DNA from: Mucilaginibacter yixingensis | Lineage (GTDB): Bacteria > Bacteroidota > Bacteroidia > Sphingobacteriales > Sphingobacteriaceae | Direction: 5' to 3' | Assembly: GCF_041080815.1 (NCBI RefSeq) | Contig: NZ_CP160205.1 | Span: 3,968,001-4,032,000 of the forward strand | DNA: 64,000 bases | Part shown: positions 16,640-24,531 of the stretch, piece after piece | How positions within the stretch are numbered: position 1 is the first letter of the stretch | Layout of the letters: the number at the start of each line of letters is the position of its first letter | The notes under the pieces: model-generated | Databases searched by the model: none | Told to the model about the DNA's origin: nothing | Seen by the model: only the letters and a program-made list of their open reading frames with translations | Translations under genes and position numbers: made by a program

Positions 16640-17713
16640 TTACAATCCCTCTAACCCAAACCTCACCGCCAACTCATTCAGATCTTTTACAACTGCGTCA
16701 ACCAGCGGAATCCCCTCTTTAATGCGGATAGCCTCGGCTTCCAACTCTGGTTCACCGGGAATAATAACCGGTTGTGCTTCATCAACGCGTGACGCGCTTT
16801 TAAAGCGTTCAATCCAGTTATCCATATCGGCTTTGAAATCAGCAACAGGGCGGAAACCATCTACCCGCATAGCACCCAGGAAATGACCAATACCTAATCC
16901 CGGCGGATTTGGTGCCGGATCCATAAAGGCTACAAACGGCGGCACCCACGGTCCGTAATTGGCTCCTGATAACACCGCAGAAAGAATATCTACCGTAGCA
17001 CTCAATCCAAAGCCTTTATGACTGCCATGATCACGATCGCTACCCAAAGGCAACAATGAACCACCTGATTTCAGTGCGTGCGGATCTGTAGTGTAAGCAC
17101 CCTGTTTATCTTGTATCCAACCTTCAGGCACCTGCTTGCCGCTGCGCTGGGCAATTTCCAGCTTACCATTAGCCGCCGCAGATGTGGCCATATCCACTAT
17201 CACCGGGGCGTGTTTGCCTGCCGGGAACGCATAACACATGGGATTGGTGCCCAGCATCTTTTCATTACTAAAAGTAGGCGCCACCAGCGGACTAGCATTG
17301 GTCATGGCAAAGCCTATCATATCTTTTTCTACCGCCATCAGTCCATGGTAACCGGCAATACCAAAATGATTGGAGTTACGTACCGATACCCAGCCCGAAC
17401 CGTATTTTTCTGCCTTTTCTATGGCAATCTGCATGGCAAAAGGCGCTACCACCAACCCCAGGCCTGCATCGCCGTCAACGGTAGCGGTGGTGGGCGTTTC
17501 ATGTACAATTTTGATATCCGGCGTGGAGTTGATGCGCTTTTTGTCCCACAGGCGTACGTATCCGGCTAAACGTGCCAAACCGTGAGAGTCGATGCCGCGC
17601 AGATCTGATTTCAAGAGTACGTCGGCAGCTAATTCAGCATGGGCCTTGCTGCAGCCTATGGATAGGAATACCTGTTGGGTAAAAGTTCTGAGTTTGGGTT
17701 CTGAAATAATCAT
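16640..17713 (-). CDS. Malate/L-lactate dehydrogenase family oxidoreductase
   Basis: A 357-residue NAD(P)-dependent dehydrogenase of the Ldh_2 family (malate/L-lactate/ureidoglycolate/2,3-diketogulonate reductase type), distinct from Rossmann-type malate dehydrogenases. Signatures are SDLRGIDSHGLARL with the catalytic histidine, VRNSNHFGIAGYHGLMA, MLGTNPMCYAFPAG, IVDMATSAAANGK and the glycine-lysine stretch HKGFGLSATVDIL. The start is placed at 17713; the longer frame to 17758 runs into repeat A2, which encodes the extra residues. Being among sugar-acid genes, it may reduce a 2-keto sugar acid, but malate or lactate are equally possible. It is transcribed alone. Confidence 0.9.
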   Translation of the reverse strand: MIISEPKLRTFTQQVFLSIGCSKAHAELAADVLLKSDLRGIDSHGLARLAGYVRLWDKKRINSTPDIKIVHETPTTATVDGDAGLGLVVAPFAMQIAIEKAEKYGSGWVSVRNSNHFGIAGYHGLMAVEKDMIGFAMTNASPLVAPTFSNEKMLGTNPMCYAFPAGKHAPVIVDMATSAAANGKLEIAQRSGKQVPEGWIQDKQGAYTTDPHALKSGGSLLPLGSDRDHGSHKGFGLSATVDILSAVLSGANYGPWVPPFVAFMDPAPNPPGLGIGHFLGAMRVDGFRPVADFKADMDNWIERFKSASRVDEAQPVIIPGEPELEAEAIRIKEGIPLVDAVVKDLNELAVRFGLEGL

Positions 17714-17734
17714 ATAAGACAGATTATATAATAA

Positions 17735-17884
17735 CGTCATTGCGAGGAACGAAGACAACCGACCGGAGGGAGCTCATTAATACCATTAGAAACAAATAAT
17801 AATATTAATAATTCCTGTACAGGTCGATCAAATATGCTCTTCCGATTTGCATACGCAGAGATTGCTTCGTCCCTCGCAATGACG
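17735..17884. repeat. Dispersed palindromic repeat, family A, copy 2
   Basis: The ends are CGTCATTGCGAGGAACGAAG and GCTTCGTCCCTCGCAATGAC. The left arm breaks down after GAAGACAACC and the core is long and AT-rich, so this copy looks decayed or has taken up extra sequence. Confidence 0.85.
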
Positions 17885-17908
17885 TGGTAGTTTATTCAAG
17901 TTTATTTC

Positions 17909-18835
17909 CTACAACCCAAACTTCACCCAACCATTCCCCTCATACCCGAAGATGAACTGTTTGGGATTAATGATCTCGGCCAGTATCTCTACCGAATCCA
18001 CAATACGTGGGCCCGGTCGATTGAAATATTGATTACCGTCGGTAATGTAGAAGCGGTTGTTCTTTACGGCTTTCAGCTCGTTAAAGCCGGGATGTTGTAA
18101 AATTAAACTTACCTCGCGCATGGTACGATCTATAGAAAATCCGCAAGGCATCAGCACAATAATATCCGGATCAACAGCCTGAATATCCTCCCATTTAACA
18201 TAGGGCGAGTGGGCACCGGTTTGCGCCAGTATTGGCACGCCGCCTGCCAGTTCAACCATTTCGGGGATCCAGTTACCGCTAATCATCAGCGGTTCCAGCC
18301 ATTCAATACAGGCAACCGTAGGCTTATCGGTAATAAATTTCAGCTTATGGCGGATGATGTCCAATCGCTCCTCCAATAGTTCCAACAGTTCCTCACCTTG
18401 CGGGATGGCATCCAGCGCGATGGCCACCTGGCGGATATTCTCAAAAATATCGTCTAGCTTGGCCGGAGATAAGGATACGATGCTGGCCGGTTTCTCTAGG
18501 TAATCATCCAACGCCTGCTCCACTTCTTCTAAGGATACCGCGCAGACCTCGCACTGGGCCTGAGTAATTAGTACATCAGGCTGCAGATCTTTGATCACCT
18601 CGCGTTTAACGGAGTAAACCGATAGCGCTTCGGCCAGTATTTCTTTTACTTTCGTGTCAATCTCGGCGCTGCTCAGGCCATCTTCAAAGTTGGCTTCAGA
18701 GCAAACAGGGAGTCGTTTTACGCCTTCAGGATAATCGCACTCGTGCGAGCGGCCTACCAGGTCTGCCTGTAAACCAAGGGCACAAACAATTTCGGTAGCT
18801 GCGGGTAATAATGATATAATTTTTTGCCGGGGCAT
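17909..18835 (-). CDS. BtuF-like cobalamin-binding-type protein without signal peptide
   Basis: A protein of about 308 residues with the type III periplasmic-binding fold (helical-backbone class, as in BtuF). It begins MPRQKIISLLPAATEIVCALGL, directly at the first strand, with no signal peptide or lipobox, so it is predicted to be cytoplasmic. Conserved features of this subfamily are VGRSHECDYP and ITQAQCEVCAVS, both with cysteines, and WLEPLMISGNWIPEMVELAGG. No permease or ATPase gene is adjacent, so classical vitamin B12 import is unlikely. The start at 18835 is preferred over 18859 by family alignment from memory. The true ligand is unknown. Confidence 0.85.
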   Translation of the reverse strand: MPRQKIISLLPAATEIVCALGLQADLVGRSHECDYPEGVKRLPVCSEANFEDGLSSAEIDTKVKEILAEALSVYSVKREVIKDLQPDVLITQAQCEVCAVSLEEVEQALDDYLEKPASIVSLSPAKLDDIFENIRQVAIALDAIPQGEELLELLEERLDIIRHKLKFITDKPTVACIEWLEPLMISGNWIPEMVELAGGVPILAQTGAHSPYVKWEDIQAVDPDIIVLMPCGFSIDRTMREVSLILQHPGFNELKAVKNNRFYITDGNQYFNRPGPRIVDSVEILAEIINPKQFIFGYEGNGWVKFGL

Positions 18836-18917
18836 CAATTTTATTTTAAGTCGATGCAAATAACGGCAAATTCAAAATTTAACCGAAATATAATGAAGGT
18901 AGTTTAACTTTGGGGCG

Positions 18918-19541
18918 ATGATCTTTTTAACCTTCTTCCTTGGCCTTATCGTCAATTTCATCGGGTATGTCCCGCCGGGCAACATCAACTTAACGCTGGT
19001 GCAGATTACCATTAATCGCGGCATGAAGCATGCGCTGCAGTTTATGATCGCATTCTCATGCGTCGAGTTTTTCTTTACCTTCTTTATTATTCATGCAGAT
19101 AGGTGGCTCTCGCAGCAGGTACACCTGGATACGGCTATTGATTGGGTAATGGTAGCGCTATTCGGCACATTGGGTACACTGATGTGGGTAAACCGCAACA
19201 AACCACCTAAAACAACATACTCTAACACGGCCAGCATTAAATACGGTATTATTCTGGGCGCCCTTAACCCTATGCAGGTGCCGTTCTGGATGATTGCGGG
19301 TACTTACCTGGTTACGCACCAGTGGATAGAAATTGATAACGTTGCGTTGACGATATTCAGCCTGGGCTCTGCAGCCGGTGCATTTTCATGCCTGTTTCTC
19401 TATGCAAAATTTGCCTGTTACATACAAGGCCGCTTTGCATTGAGCACCCGGTTTATTAATACGGGCATATCGATGCTGTTCTTCTCTTTTGCTGCTTATC
19501 ATATTTTTAAGCAACTCTATATTATATTTTTCAAGCATTAA
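18918..19541 (+). CDS. LysE-family transporter
   Basis: A 207-residue inner-membrane protein with about six hydrophobic segments. The first, with FIGYVPPGNINLTLVQITINRGMK, carries the conserved proline-glycine turn of LysE/RhtB exporters, and IILGALNPMQVPFWMIAGTYL corresponds to the second signature around the fourth helix. Family members export amino acids such as lysine, threonine or homoserine lactones; the substrate here cannot be told. It is read divergently from the BtuF-like gene and is convergent with the hexuronate carrier gene, separated from it by repeat D2 and a terminator. Confidence 0.85.
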   Translation: MIFLTFFLGLIVNFIGYVPPGNINLTLVQITINRGMKHALQFMIAFSCVEFFFTFFIIHADRWLSQQVHLDTAIDWVMVALFGTLGTLMWVNRNKPPKTTYSNTASIKYGIILGALNPMQVPFWMIAGTYLVTHQWIEIDNVALTIFSLGSAAGAFSCLFLYAKFACYIQGRFALSTRFINTGISMLFFSFAAYHIFKQLYIIFFKH

Positions 19542-19576
19542 ACCCCTCCCAGCCTCCCCGTCGGGCAGTAGCTTAA

Positions 19577-19744
19577 ACGGCGGCCAGAGGCCGCGGGATA
19601 ATCGTCACTCGGCTGGAGCCGAGCGACTGCGAGAAGATTTCAAACAGAAAAAGCGACTATGTCGCTTTTTCTGTTTACCCAACTTGCAATCGCTCGCGTC
19701 TTCGCGAGTGATGACTATCCCGCGGCCTTTGGTCGTCGCCGTCA
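19577..19744. repeat. Dispersed palindromic repeat, family D, copy 2 (inverted relative to copy 1)
   Basis: Same outer arms as D1 (GGCGGCCAGAGGCCGCGGGA). The arm hairpins are exchanged in side: CTCGGCTGGAGCCGAG on the left and CTCGCGTCTTCGCGAG on the right, which is what an inverted copy gives. The central hairpin (AACAGAAAAAGCGAC with its complement) is unrelated to that of D1. Confidence 0.88.
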
Positions 19745-19750
19745 AAACAA

Positions 19751-19780
19751 AGAGGCCTTGCTCATTTGAGCAAGGCCTCT
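19751..19780. terminator. Hairpin between the LysE-type and hexuronate carrier genes
   Basis: A perfect stem AGAGGCCTTGCTC with its complement and a 4-base loop, followed by a T-rich run on the plus side. It serves two convergent genes. Confidence 0.85.
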
Positions 19781-19822
19781 TCTTAACTTTATCTCCTCCC
19801 TTCGGGAAGGCATTGAGAGGTG

Positions 19823-21181
19823 TTATGCGTTAGACATGTCCACCGCCTTTGTTGACAGGAATTTAATGATAACCCAGGCAATAATATAAGACAGCGCACA
19901 AATGGCAAACATAATAGCATATGCGTGCTCTGGCGTTGCTTTGTAAAGATCGGTTAAATAACCTGCTACTTTTTGAACAACAGCACCACCCAGGCCACCA
20001 GCTAAACCACCGATACCTGTAACAGACCCAACTGCACGTTTTGGAAACATATCAGAAACGGTAGTAAACAGGTTGGCAGACCATGCCTGGTGCGCAGCCG
20101 CCCCAATACAAATTACCCCAATAGCCAGTATAGATGCATTGGCACCAAAGTGAGCCACATTACCAAAGTATTGTGTTGATAACAACGCAATAGGGAAGAG
20201 TGCAATAACAAACATAGATAACATGCGTGCTTTTCTTACTTCCATGCCTCTGTTAATCATAAACATTGGGATACTGCCGCCAAATGTACTACCAAATATA
20301 GCTATACCATACACAATAAATGTTGGCCACATTACCTCGTGGGTAGTCATATGGAACTGTTTCTTCAGGTAATCTGGCAACCAGAACAGCAGGAACCACC
20401 AGATACCATCTGTCATAAACTTACCTACAAAAAATGCCCACGTTTGCGGATAAGTTAACAACTTACCCCATGACATTTTATTCTCAACAGCAACATCTTC
20501 AGACGGAGCTACATGAGCAGCTACCAGTTCATCGCTGTGGATGTAATCATACTCCTCTTTTGTGAGGTTTTTACATTTCGCAGGCGGGTTATATAATGCA
20601 AACCAGAAGATTAACCATAAAAAGCCAACCGCACCGGTAATAATATAAGCATACTTCCATCCCGGCTCAACACCCCAGGTTAACAAACACCATGGCACAA
20701 ACAGTGATGCCAGCATGGCGCCGATGTTTGAACCGCTGTTGAAGATACCTGTAGCCAGCGCGCGTTCTTTTTTAGGGAACCACTCTGCAACGGTTTTGAT
20801 AGAAGCCGGGAAGTTACCGCCCTCACCAATACCAAATAAGCTACGGATGATGATGTGCATGGAAACAGCACTACCAGCCAAAGCATTCAGCATACCAAAA
20901 AACGACCATACAATTAACGACAACGCCAAGCCCAGCTTGGTACCAATTTTATCGATCAAAGCACCGGCCGCTACCGTCATGCCTGCATAGAACAGGGTAA
21001 AGAAAGTGGTTACGTTACTATAATCGCTATTTGACCATCCGAAACCGCCTTTTTCTTTTGGTGTGGAAAAGAAATCTTTCAGGTAACTAATTACCTGGCG
21101 ATCCATATAGTTGATGGTTGTGGAAAACAACAGCAGGGTAATAATCACCCACCTGTATCTTCCAATTTTCGTCTCGTTCAT
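19823..21181 (-). CDS. exuT: MFS hexuronate transporter (ExuT-like)
   Basis: A 452-residue inner-membrane proton symporter of the anion:cation symporter branch of MFS, which includes E. coli ExuT and GudP. Seen here are the N-terminal helix with TTINYMDRQVISYL, the motif IRSLFGIGEGGNFPASIKTVAEWFPKKERALATGIFNSGSNIGAM (quoted in part, residues about 113-160), which is a hallmark of this branch, and a central charged loop. Uptake of galacturonate or glucuronate is inferred from family and from cotranscription with KDPG aldolase 48 bases upstream on the same strand. Gene order is aldolase then carrier. The ATG at 21181 gives the expected short cytoplasmic N-tail. Confidence 0.88.
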   Translation of the reverse strand: MNETKIGRYRWVIITLLLFSTTINYMDRQVISYLKDFFSTPKEKGGFGWSNSDYSNVTTFFTLFYAGMTVAAGALIDKIGTKLGLALSLIVWSFFGMLNALAGSAVSMHIIIRSLFGIGEGGNFPASIKTVAEWFPKKERALATGIFNSGSNIGAMLASLFVPWCLLTWGVEPGWKYAYIITGAVGFLWLIFWFALYNPPAKCKNLTKEEYDYIHSDELVAAHVAPSEDVAVENKMSWGKLLTYPQTWAFFVGKFMTDGIWWFLLFWLPDYLKKQFHMTTHEVMWPTFIVYGIAIFGSTFGGSIPMFMINRGMEVRKARMLSMFVIALFPIALLSTQYFGNVAHFGANASILAIGVICIGAAAHQAWSANLFTTVSDMFPKRAVGSVTGIGGLAGGLGGAVVQKVAGYLTDLYKATPEHAYAIMFAICALSYIIAWVIIKFLSTKAVDMSNA

Positions 21182-21229
21182 TTTGGCTCTTGGTTATTTA
21201 GGTATATGCTTTATATATGTATTTAATAA

Positions 21230-21889
21230 TTATCTGCTTGCTTTAACAATTTCCAGAGCTGCTTTAGTATCAGCAGTCAGCTGCTCATATTTCTGCTCTT
21301 CCATCAGTTGTTTAGTGATCAGCTTGCTGCCCATGCCTACAGCACAAACGCCTGCTTTAAACCAGCCACCAATGTTTTCGGTAGTCAGTTCTACACCACC
21401 GGTTGGCATAAACAACATACCAGGGAACAGTTCTTTAATACCAGAAAGGAAGCTTGGGCCTAACATGTTACCAGGGAACAGTTTAATTACTTTAGCGCCC
21501 AGGTTTTCAGCTTTGATAATCTCAGACGGAGTCATACAGCCAGGGATCCACAATAAACCAGCTTTTTCTGCTACCGGGATTACTTCTTCAACCAATCCGG
21601 GGCTAATGATGTAATCTGCACCAGCATCCACAAAATCCTGAGCTTGTTTAGCATTTTTAATAGTGCCTACACCCAGGTACATACCGCCCAGTTCTTTATC
21701 ACATACCTCACGCAGTTTGGCAAAATTTTTCAGAGCTGCCTCGCCACGGTTAGTGTATTCAATTGTTTTAACACCGGCGTTGTACAGCGCACGCAGAATG
21801 TTAACGCTTACTTCGGCATCTTTATTAAAATACAAAGGCAAAATACCCTGCTCAGGGATCAGTTTCAGGATGGTTTCTTTCTTATCCAT
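21230..21889 (-). CDS. eda: 2-dehydro-3-deoxy-phosphogluconate (KDPG) aldolase
   Basis: Eda cleaves KDPG into pyruvate and glyceraldehyde 3-phosphate, the last step of uronate breakdown. The 219-residue class I aldolase shows the expected residues: Glu44 and Arg48 in TIEYTNRGE, and the Schiff-base lysine Lys136 in AKVIKLFPGN, with the phosphate loop MPTGGVELTTEN. The usual GIVPVIR near residue 15 reads GILPLYF here, a variant of the Bacteroidota type. It is first in the eda-exuT unit and is read divergently from kdgK. A LacI-like site lies in the shared upstream region. Confidence 0.94.
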   Translation of the reverse strand: MDKKETILKLIPEQGILPLYFNKDAEVSVNILRALYNAGVKTIEYTNRGEAALKNFAKLREVCDKELGGMYLGVGTIKNAKQAQDFVDAGADYIISPGLVEEVIPVAEKAGLLWIPGCMTPSEIIKAENLGAKVIKLFPGNMLGPSFLSGIKELFPGMLFMPTGGVELTTENIGGWFKAGVCAVGMGSKLITKQLMEEQKYEQLTADTKAALEIVKASR

Positions 21890-21924
21890 TGCTATGTTAT
21901 TAGTACTTCAGATTTATTTGGGGC

Positions 21925-21932
21925 CTAAAGTA
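21925..21932 (-). promoter_or_regulatory. Candidate -7 box for eda-exuT
   Basis: On the minus strand the sequence reads TACTTTAG, the same octamer proposed for xylBA. It is 36 bases before the eda ATG. No clear -33 element, so the call is tentative. Confidence 0.4.
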
Positions 21933-21987
21933 TAAAGAAATCAGTTAAACACGGCATACTAATCTGTAATTAATTCAAATAAATCAG

Positions 21988-22001
21988 CGCAATCGTTACC
22001 G
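21988..22001. promoter_or_regulatory. Putative LacI-family operator between eda and kdgK
   Basis: CGCAATCGTTACCG matches the site before uxaC (4844-4857) at 13 of 14 positions. It sits between divergent uronate genes. The palindrome is weaker than at uxaC, so this could be a half-conserved site. Confidence 0.5.
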
Positions 22002-22047
22002 GGCTTTTTTTTTATAAAAACTTAGTAATTAGTTAGGTTTAAATGTA

Positions 22048-22082
22048 TTTTTGGCCTCCATCGGCAAAGCCGAGTAATTTTG
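22048..22082 (+). promoter_or_regulatory. Candidate kdgK promoter
   Basis: TTTTTG (-33, 22048-22053), a 21-base spacer and TAATTTTG (-7, 22075-22082) fit the Bacteroidota consensus. The spacer contains a small hairpin, TCGGC-AAA-GCCGA. An alternative -7 box, TATTTTTG, lies at 22046-22053. Confidence 0.5.
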
Positions 22083-22120
22083 TAGTTTTATTTTTTAATT
22101 TTTAAAAAGTATCAATCACG

Positions 22121-23146
22121 ATGTCTAAAAAAGTCGTAACCCTGGGTGAGATAATGTTGCGTTTATCAACCCCTGATTTCAAAAGATTTGTTCAGGCCGA
22201 TACCTTCGATATCACTTACGGTGGTGGCGAAGCCAACGTTTCTGCTGCACTGTGCAACTATGGTTTAAATGGCACCTTCGTGTCTAAAGTACCTAATAAC
22301 CCTATCGGTCAGGCTGCTATCAACCACCTGCGTCGTTACGGTGTTGATACCCAGTTTGTGGCACGCGGTGGCGACCGTCTGGGCATCTACTTTTTAGAAA
22401 CAGGTGCTTCTATGCGCGCTTCTCAGGTTGTTTATGACCGCGCCGGCGCTTCTATTGCCGACGTTGATGCAAGCGAATTTAACTGGGATGCTATTTTTGA
22501 AGGTGCTGACTGGTTCCACACTACCGGTATCACTCCAGCGCTGAGCGACAAAGCTGCTGAGTTAACCCTGGCTGCTCTGAAAGCTGCTAAAGCAAAAGGC
22601 ATCACTACTTCTATTGACCTGAACTACCGCAAAAAATTGTGGAGCAAAGAAAAAGCACGCAAAGTAATGACTGAGCTGTGCCAATATGTTGACGTTTGTA
22701 TTGGTAACGAAGAAGATGCTGACACCACTTTAGGTTTCACATCTGAAGGTACCGACGTAACTAAAGGTGAACTGAACCTGGACGGTTACAAAAGCGTTTT
22801 CAAACAGATGAAAGAGAAATTTGGTTTCAAACACATCGCTTCTACCCTACGCGAAAGCCACAGCGCAAGCGACAACGGCTGGAGCGCGTTGGTGTATGAC
22901 GGTAACGAATTCTACCACACTAAACAGTACGAAGTTCGTATCGTTGACCGTGTAGGTTCTGGCGACTCATTCGCTTCAGGCTTTATCTTCGGTCTGGTAA
23001 CTGGTATGAGCCAGGGCGATGCTGCTGAGTTTGGCGTTGCTGCTTCTGCACTGAAACACACCATCCCTGGCGATTTGAACCACGCTACCCTGAACGAGGT
23101 GAAAGACCTGGTTAAAGGTGACGGTTCTGGCCGCGTACAGCGTTAA
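22121..23146 (+). CDS. kdgK: 2-dehydro-3-deoxygluconokinase (KDG kinase)
   Basis: KdgK phosphorylates KDG to KDPG, which the divergently encoded aldolase then cleaves. The 341-residue protein is a PfkB-family ribokinase-fold enzyme. Visible motifs are GEIMLRLS at the N-terminus, DTFDITYGGGEANVSAALC (substrate loop with the double glycine), TSIDLNYRKKLW, and the C-terminal signature DRVGSGDSFASGFIFG with catalytic Asp282. The codon choice of this gene is unusually uniform, as in highly expressed genes. It heads a unit with the small ORF at 23245 and the YhcH-type gene at 23471, though a hairpin after kdgK may reduce readthrough. Confidence 0.95.
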   Translation: MSKKVVTLGEIMLRLSTPDFKRFVQADTFDITYGGGEANVSAALCNYGLNGTFVSKVPNNPIGQAAINHLRRYGVDTQFVARGGDRLGIYFLETGASMRASQVVYDRAGASIADVDASEFNWDAIFEGADWFHTTGITPALSDKAAELTLAALKAAKAKGITTSIDLNYRKKLWSKEKARKVMTELCQYVDVCIGNEEDADTTLGFTSEGTDVTKGELNLDGYKSVFKQMKEKFGFKHIASTLRESHSASDNGWSALVYDGNEFYHTKQYEVRIVDRVGSGDSFASGFIFGLVTGMSQGDAAEFGVAASALKHTIPGDLNHATLNEVKDLVKGDGSGRVQR

Positions 23147-23197
23147 TAAGAAGTCCGGAAGCTGGGTTAGACCGAAAGTCCGGAAGTCAAAATATAG

Positions 23198-23230
23198 AAT
23201 CCGTCCCACATGCAAGTGGGGCGGATTTTT
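23198..23230 (+). terminator. Terminator after kdgK
   Basis: Stem AATCCGTCCCAC with GTGGGGCGGATT around a short loop, followed by a T-run. Two copies of AAGTCCGGAAG lie just before it. Confidence 0.8.
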
Positions 23231-23244
23231 AGTTAGCTATCAGG

Positions 23245-23442
23245 ATGCCGATCAATAAAGACGAAATATTGAATTCTTACAAATGGATCAAAGTACCACG
23301 ATATGTGGACGATGAATCATTAACCTGGGAGGAACGGTATAAACGCCTTGACGAACATCACGTTCGCGAAACCACTTTTCTGGTAGAAAAAATACGTGAA
23401 CTGGCTAAGCTCCTTCCGGATACACCTCAAGAAAACATCTAA
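23245..23442 (+). CDS. Small charged hypothetical protein between kdgK and the YhcH-type gene
   Basis: A 65-residue cytoplasmic protein with no membrane segment. It starts MPINKDEILNSYKWIKVPRY and has a predicted long charged helix (ESLTWEERYKRLDEHHVRETTFLVEKIRELAK, quoted in part). No family is recognised. It starts 15 bases after the kdgK terminator and ends 28 bases before the next gene, so it is probably cotranscribed with the YhcH-type protein. Composition resembles real coding sequence. A role in uronate metabolism can only be guessed from position. Confidence 0.65.
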   Translation: MPINKDEILNSYKWIKVPRYVDDESLTWEERYKRLDEHHVRETTFLVEKIRELAKLLPDTPQENI

Positions 23443-23470
23443 CATAAACAATCCTTAAACTAAAAACATT

Positions 23471-23920
23471 ATGATTATCGATACTTTAGCAAACGGCCAC
23501 AAATACGCTGCTTTGCACCCACAATTTAAAGCTGCTTTTGATTACCTGACCAGCACTGATCTGAACGCACTGGAAGTTGGTAAACTGGAAGTTGCAGGCA
23601 TGAAAACTGCCGTAATGGAAAAAGAAGGCGTAACCGCCGAAACTGCCTCTGAAAAATTTGAGTGTCACAACAACAATATCGATATCCAGGTATTGATCAG
23701 CGGCACCGAAACCATGGGCTGGACTCCACGCGAAAACTGCACTGCTCCAAAAGGCGAATACAACCCGGAGAAAGACGTATTATTTTATGCCGACAAACCA
23801 CAAATGCATTTCACCCTGGAAGCCGGTCAGTTTGTGATCTTCTACCCTGAGGATGTACACGCACCAATGATTGGTGACGGCGTGATTAAAAAACTGGTTG
23901 TGAAAGTACCAAAGGCGTAA
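23471..23920 (+). CDS. YhcH/YjgK/YiaL (EbgC-type) cupin-like protein
   Basis: A 149-residue beta-barrel protein of the YhcH/YjgK/YiaL family. The metal-site pattern is seen in FECHNNNIDIQVLISG (His and Glu) and FYPEDVHAPMIGDG (His), with KKLVVKVPK at the end. Relatives act as anomerases or accessory proteins for sugar acids and amino sugars (for instance sialic acid or beta-galactosidase subunits). Its place directly after kdgK suggests anomerisation or scavenging of an uronate or KDG form, which is an inference. It lacks a signal peptide. A perfect hairpin terminator follows the stop. Confidence 0.9.
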   Translation: MIIDTLANGHKYAALHPQFKAAFDYLTSTDLNALEVGKLEVAGMKTAVMEKEGVTAETASEKFECHNNNIDIQVLISGTETMGWTPRENCTAPKGEYNPEKDVLFYADKPQMHFTLEAGQFVIFYPEDVHAPMIGDGVIKKLVVKVPKA

Positions 23921-23936
23921 TTTCATATGCCAATAT

Positions 23937-23974
23937 AACAAGAAAGGCAAGCGTTAACGCTTGCCTTTCTTGTT
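23937..23974. terminator. Perfect palindromic terminator after the YhcH-type gene
   Basis: A 17-bp perfect stem (AACAAGAAAGGCAAGCG with its complement) with a TTAA loop. It starts 16 bases after the stop codon and can function from both sides. Confidence 0.9.
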
Positions 23975-23987
23975 ATGGTCCTCATTT

Positions 23988-24448
23988 GTCATTCCGAACG
24001 AACCTGCGTTGGGTTGCGCCTGGCGTGAGGAGGAATCTTATACAGCATTCGTTCCACAGCGGCTTTCTAAACTTAAAGTTCCCCATTCAGAAAACGCCAT
24101 TGAGAGTTAACAGACTCTATTAATGTAATCTTCTTCTCTCTCCGCCATGCTTTGAGTTCCTTCTCTCTTGTTATTGCCTGATTAATATCAGTATAGTGTT
24201 CATAGTATATCAGATACCGGCAATAGTATTTGCCCGTAAAAGAATCACCGTTCCCTCTATTTTCAGTATGCTCGTTTAATCTTCTTTCAGATCATTAGTT
24301 ACACCGATGTATAAAATTCTCTTTGTAGAATTAGTGGTGATATAGACGTAGAAGTTATTGCCCCACATGGTTTGGTTAGGTTGATCATCTAAAATAGCAA
24401 AGTGAAATAGTATGGCATATAAGATTTCTCACTATCGTTCGAAATGAC
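23988..24448. mobile_element. Family-B palindromic element carrying a GIY-YIG endonuclease pseudogene
   Basis: The left end GTCATTCCGAACGAACCTGC and the inner block GAGGAATCTTATAC mirror the right end (TATAAGATTTCTCAC then CGTTCGAAATGAC). These are the same ends that bound the short family-B copies, and the left arm is nearly identical to that of the 118-base copy at 61476. Between the arms, instead of a short loop, lies a GIY-YIG gene on the minus strand with one frameshift. I interpret it as a decayed autonomous form of repeat B; no target-site duplication could be confirmed. Confidence 0.65.
24073..24368 (-). pseudogene. GIY-YIG family endonuclease, frameshifted
   Basis: From an ATG at 24368 the frame reads MWGNNFYVYITTNSTKRILY then IGVTNDLKE, a clear GIY-YIG start (YVYI and YIG motifs), and then hits TAA at 24278-24276. 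In the -1 frame it continues as RLNEHTENRGNGDSF, then YLIYYEHYTDINQAITREKEL with the catalytic-type glutamate, to a stop at 24073. One missing base near 24280-24284 (an A in the AAAGAAGA run) explains the break. Intact relatives are about 95-100 residues, UvrC-N-like single-domain nucleases of the UPF0213 kind. It lies inside the ends of repeat B. Loss of function here is likely unless the base is a sequencing error. Confidence 0.85.
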
Positions 24449-24480
24449 AAGAAATTCTAAATATAGCCCTATCCCATAAA

Positions 24481-24505
24481 AAAAGCCGGCATCGCGCCGG
24501 CTTTT
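24481..24505. terminator. Terminator downstream of dnaN
   Basis: AAAAGCCGGC and GCCGGCTTTT form a strong GC-rich stem with flanking A and T runs, 27 bases from the dnaN stop on the minus strand. Confidence 0.88.
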
Positions 24506-24531
24506 CTTGGATCTATAATTTAAGTCTATAC

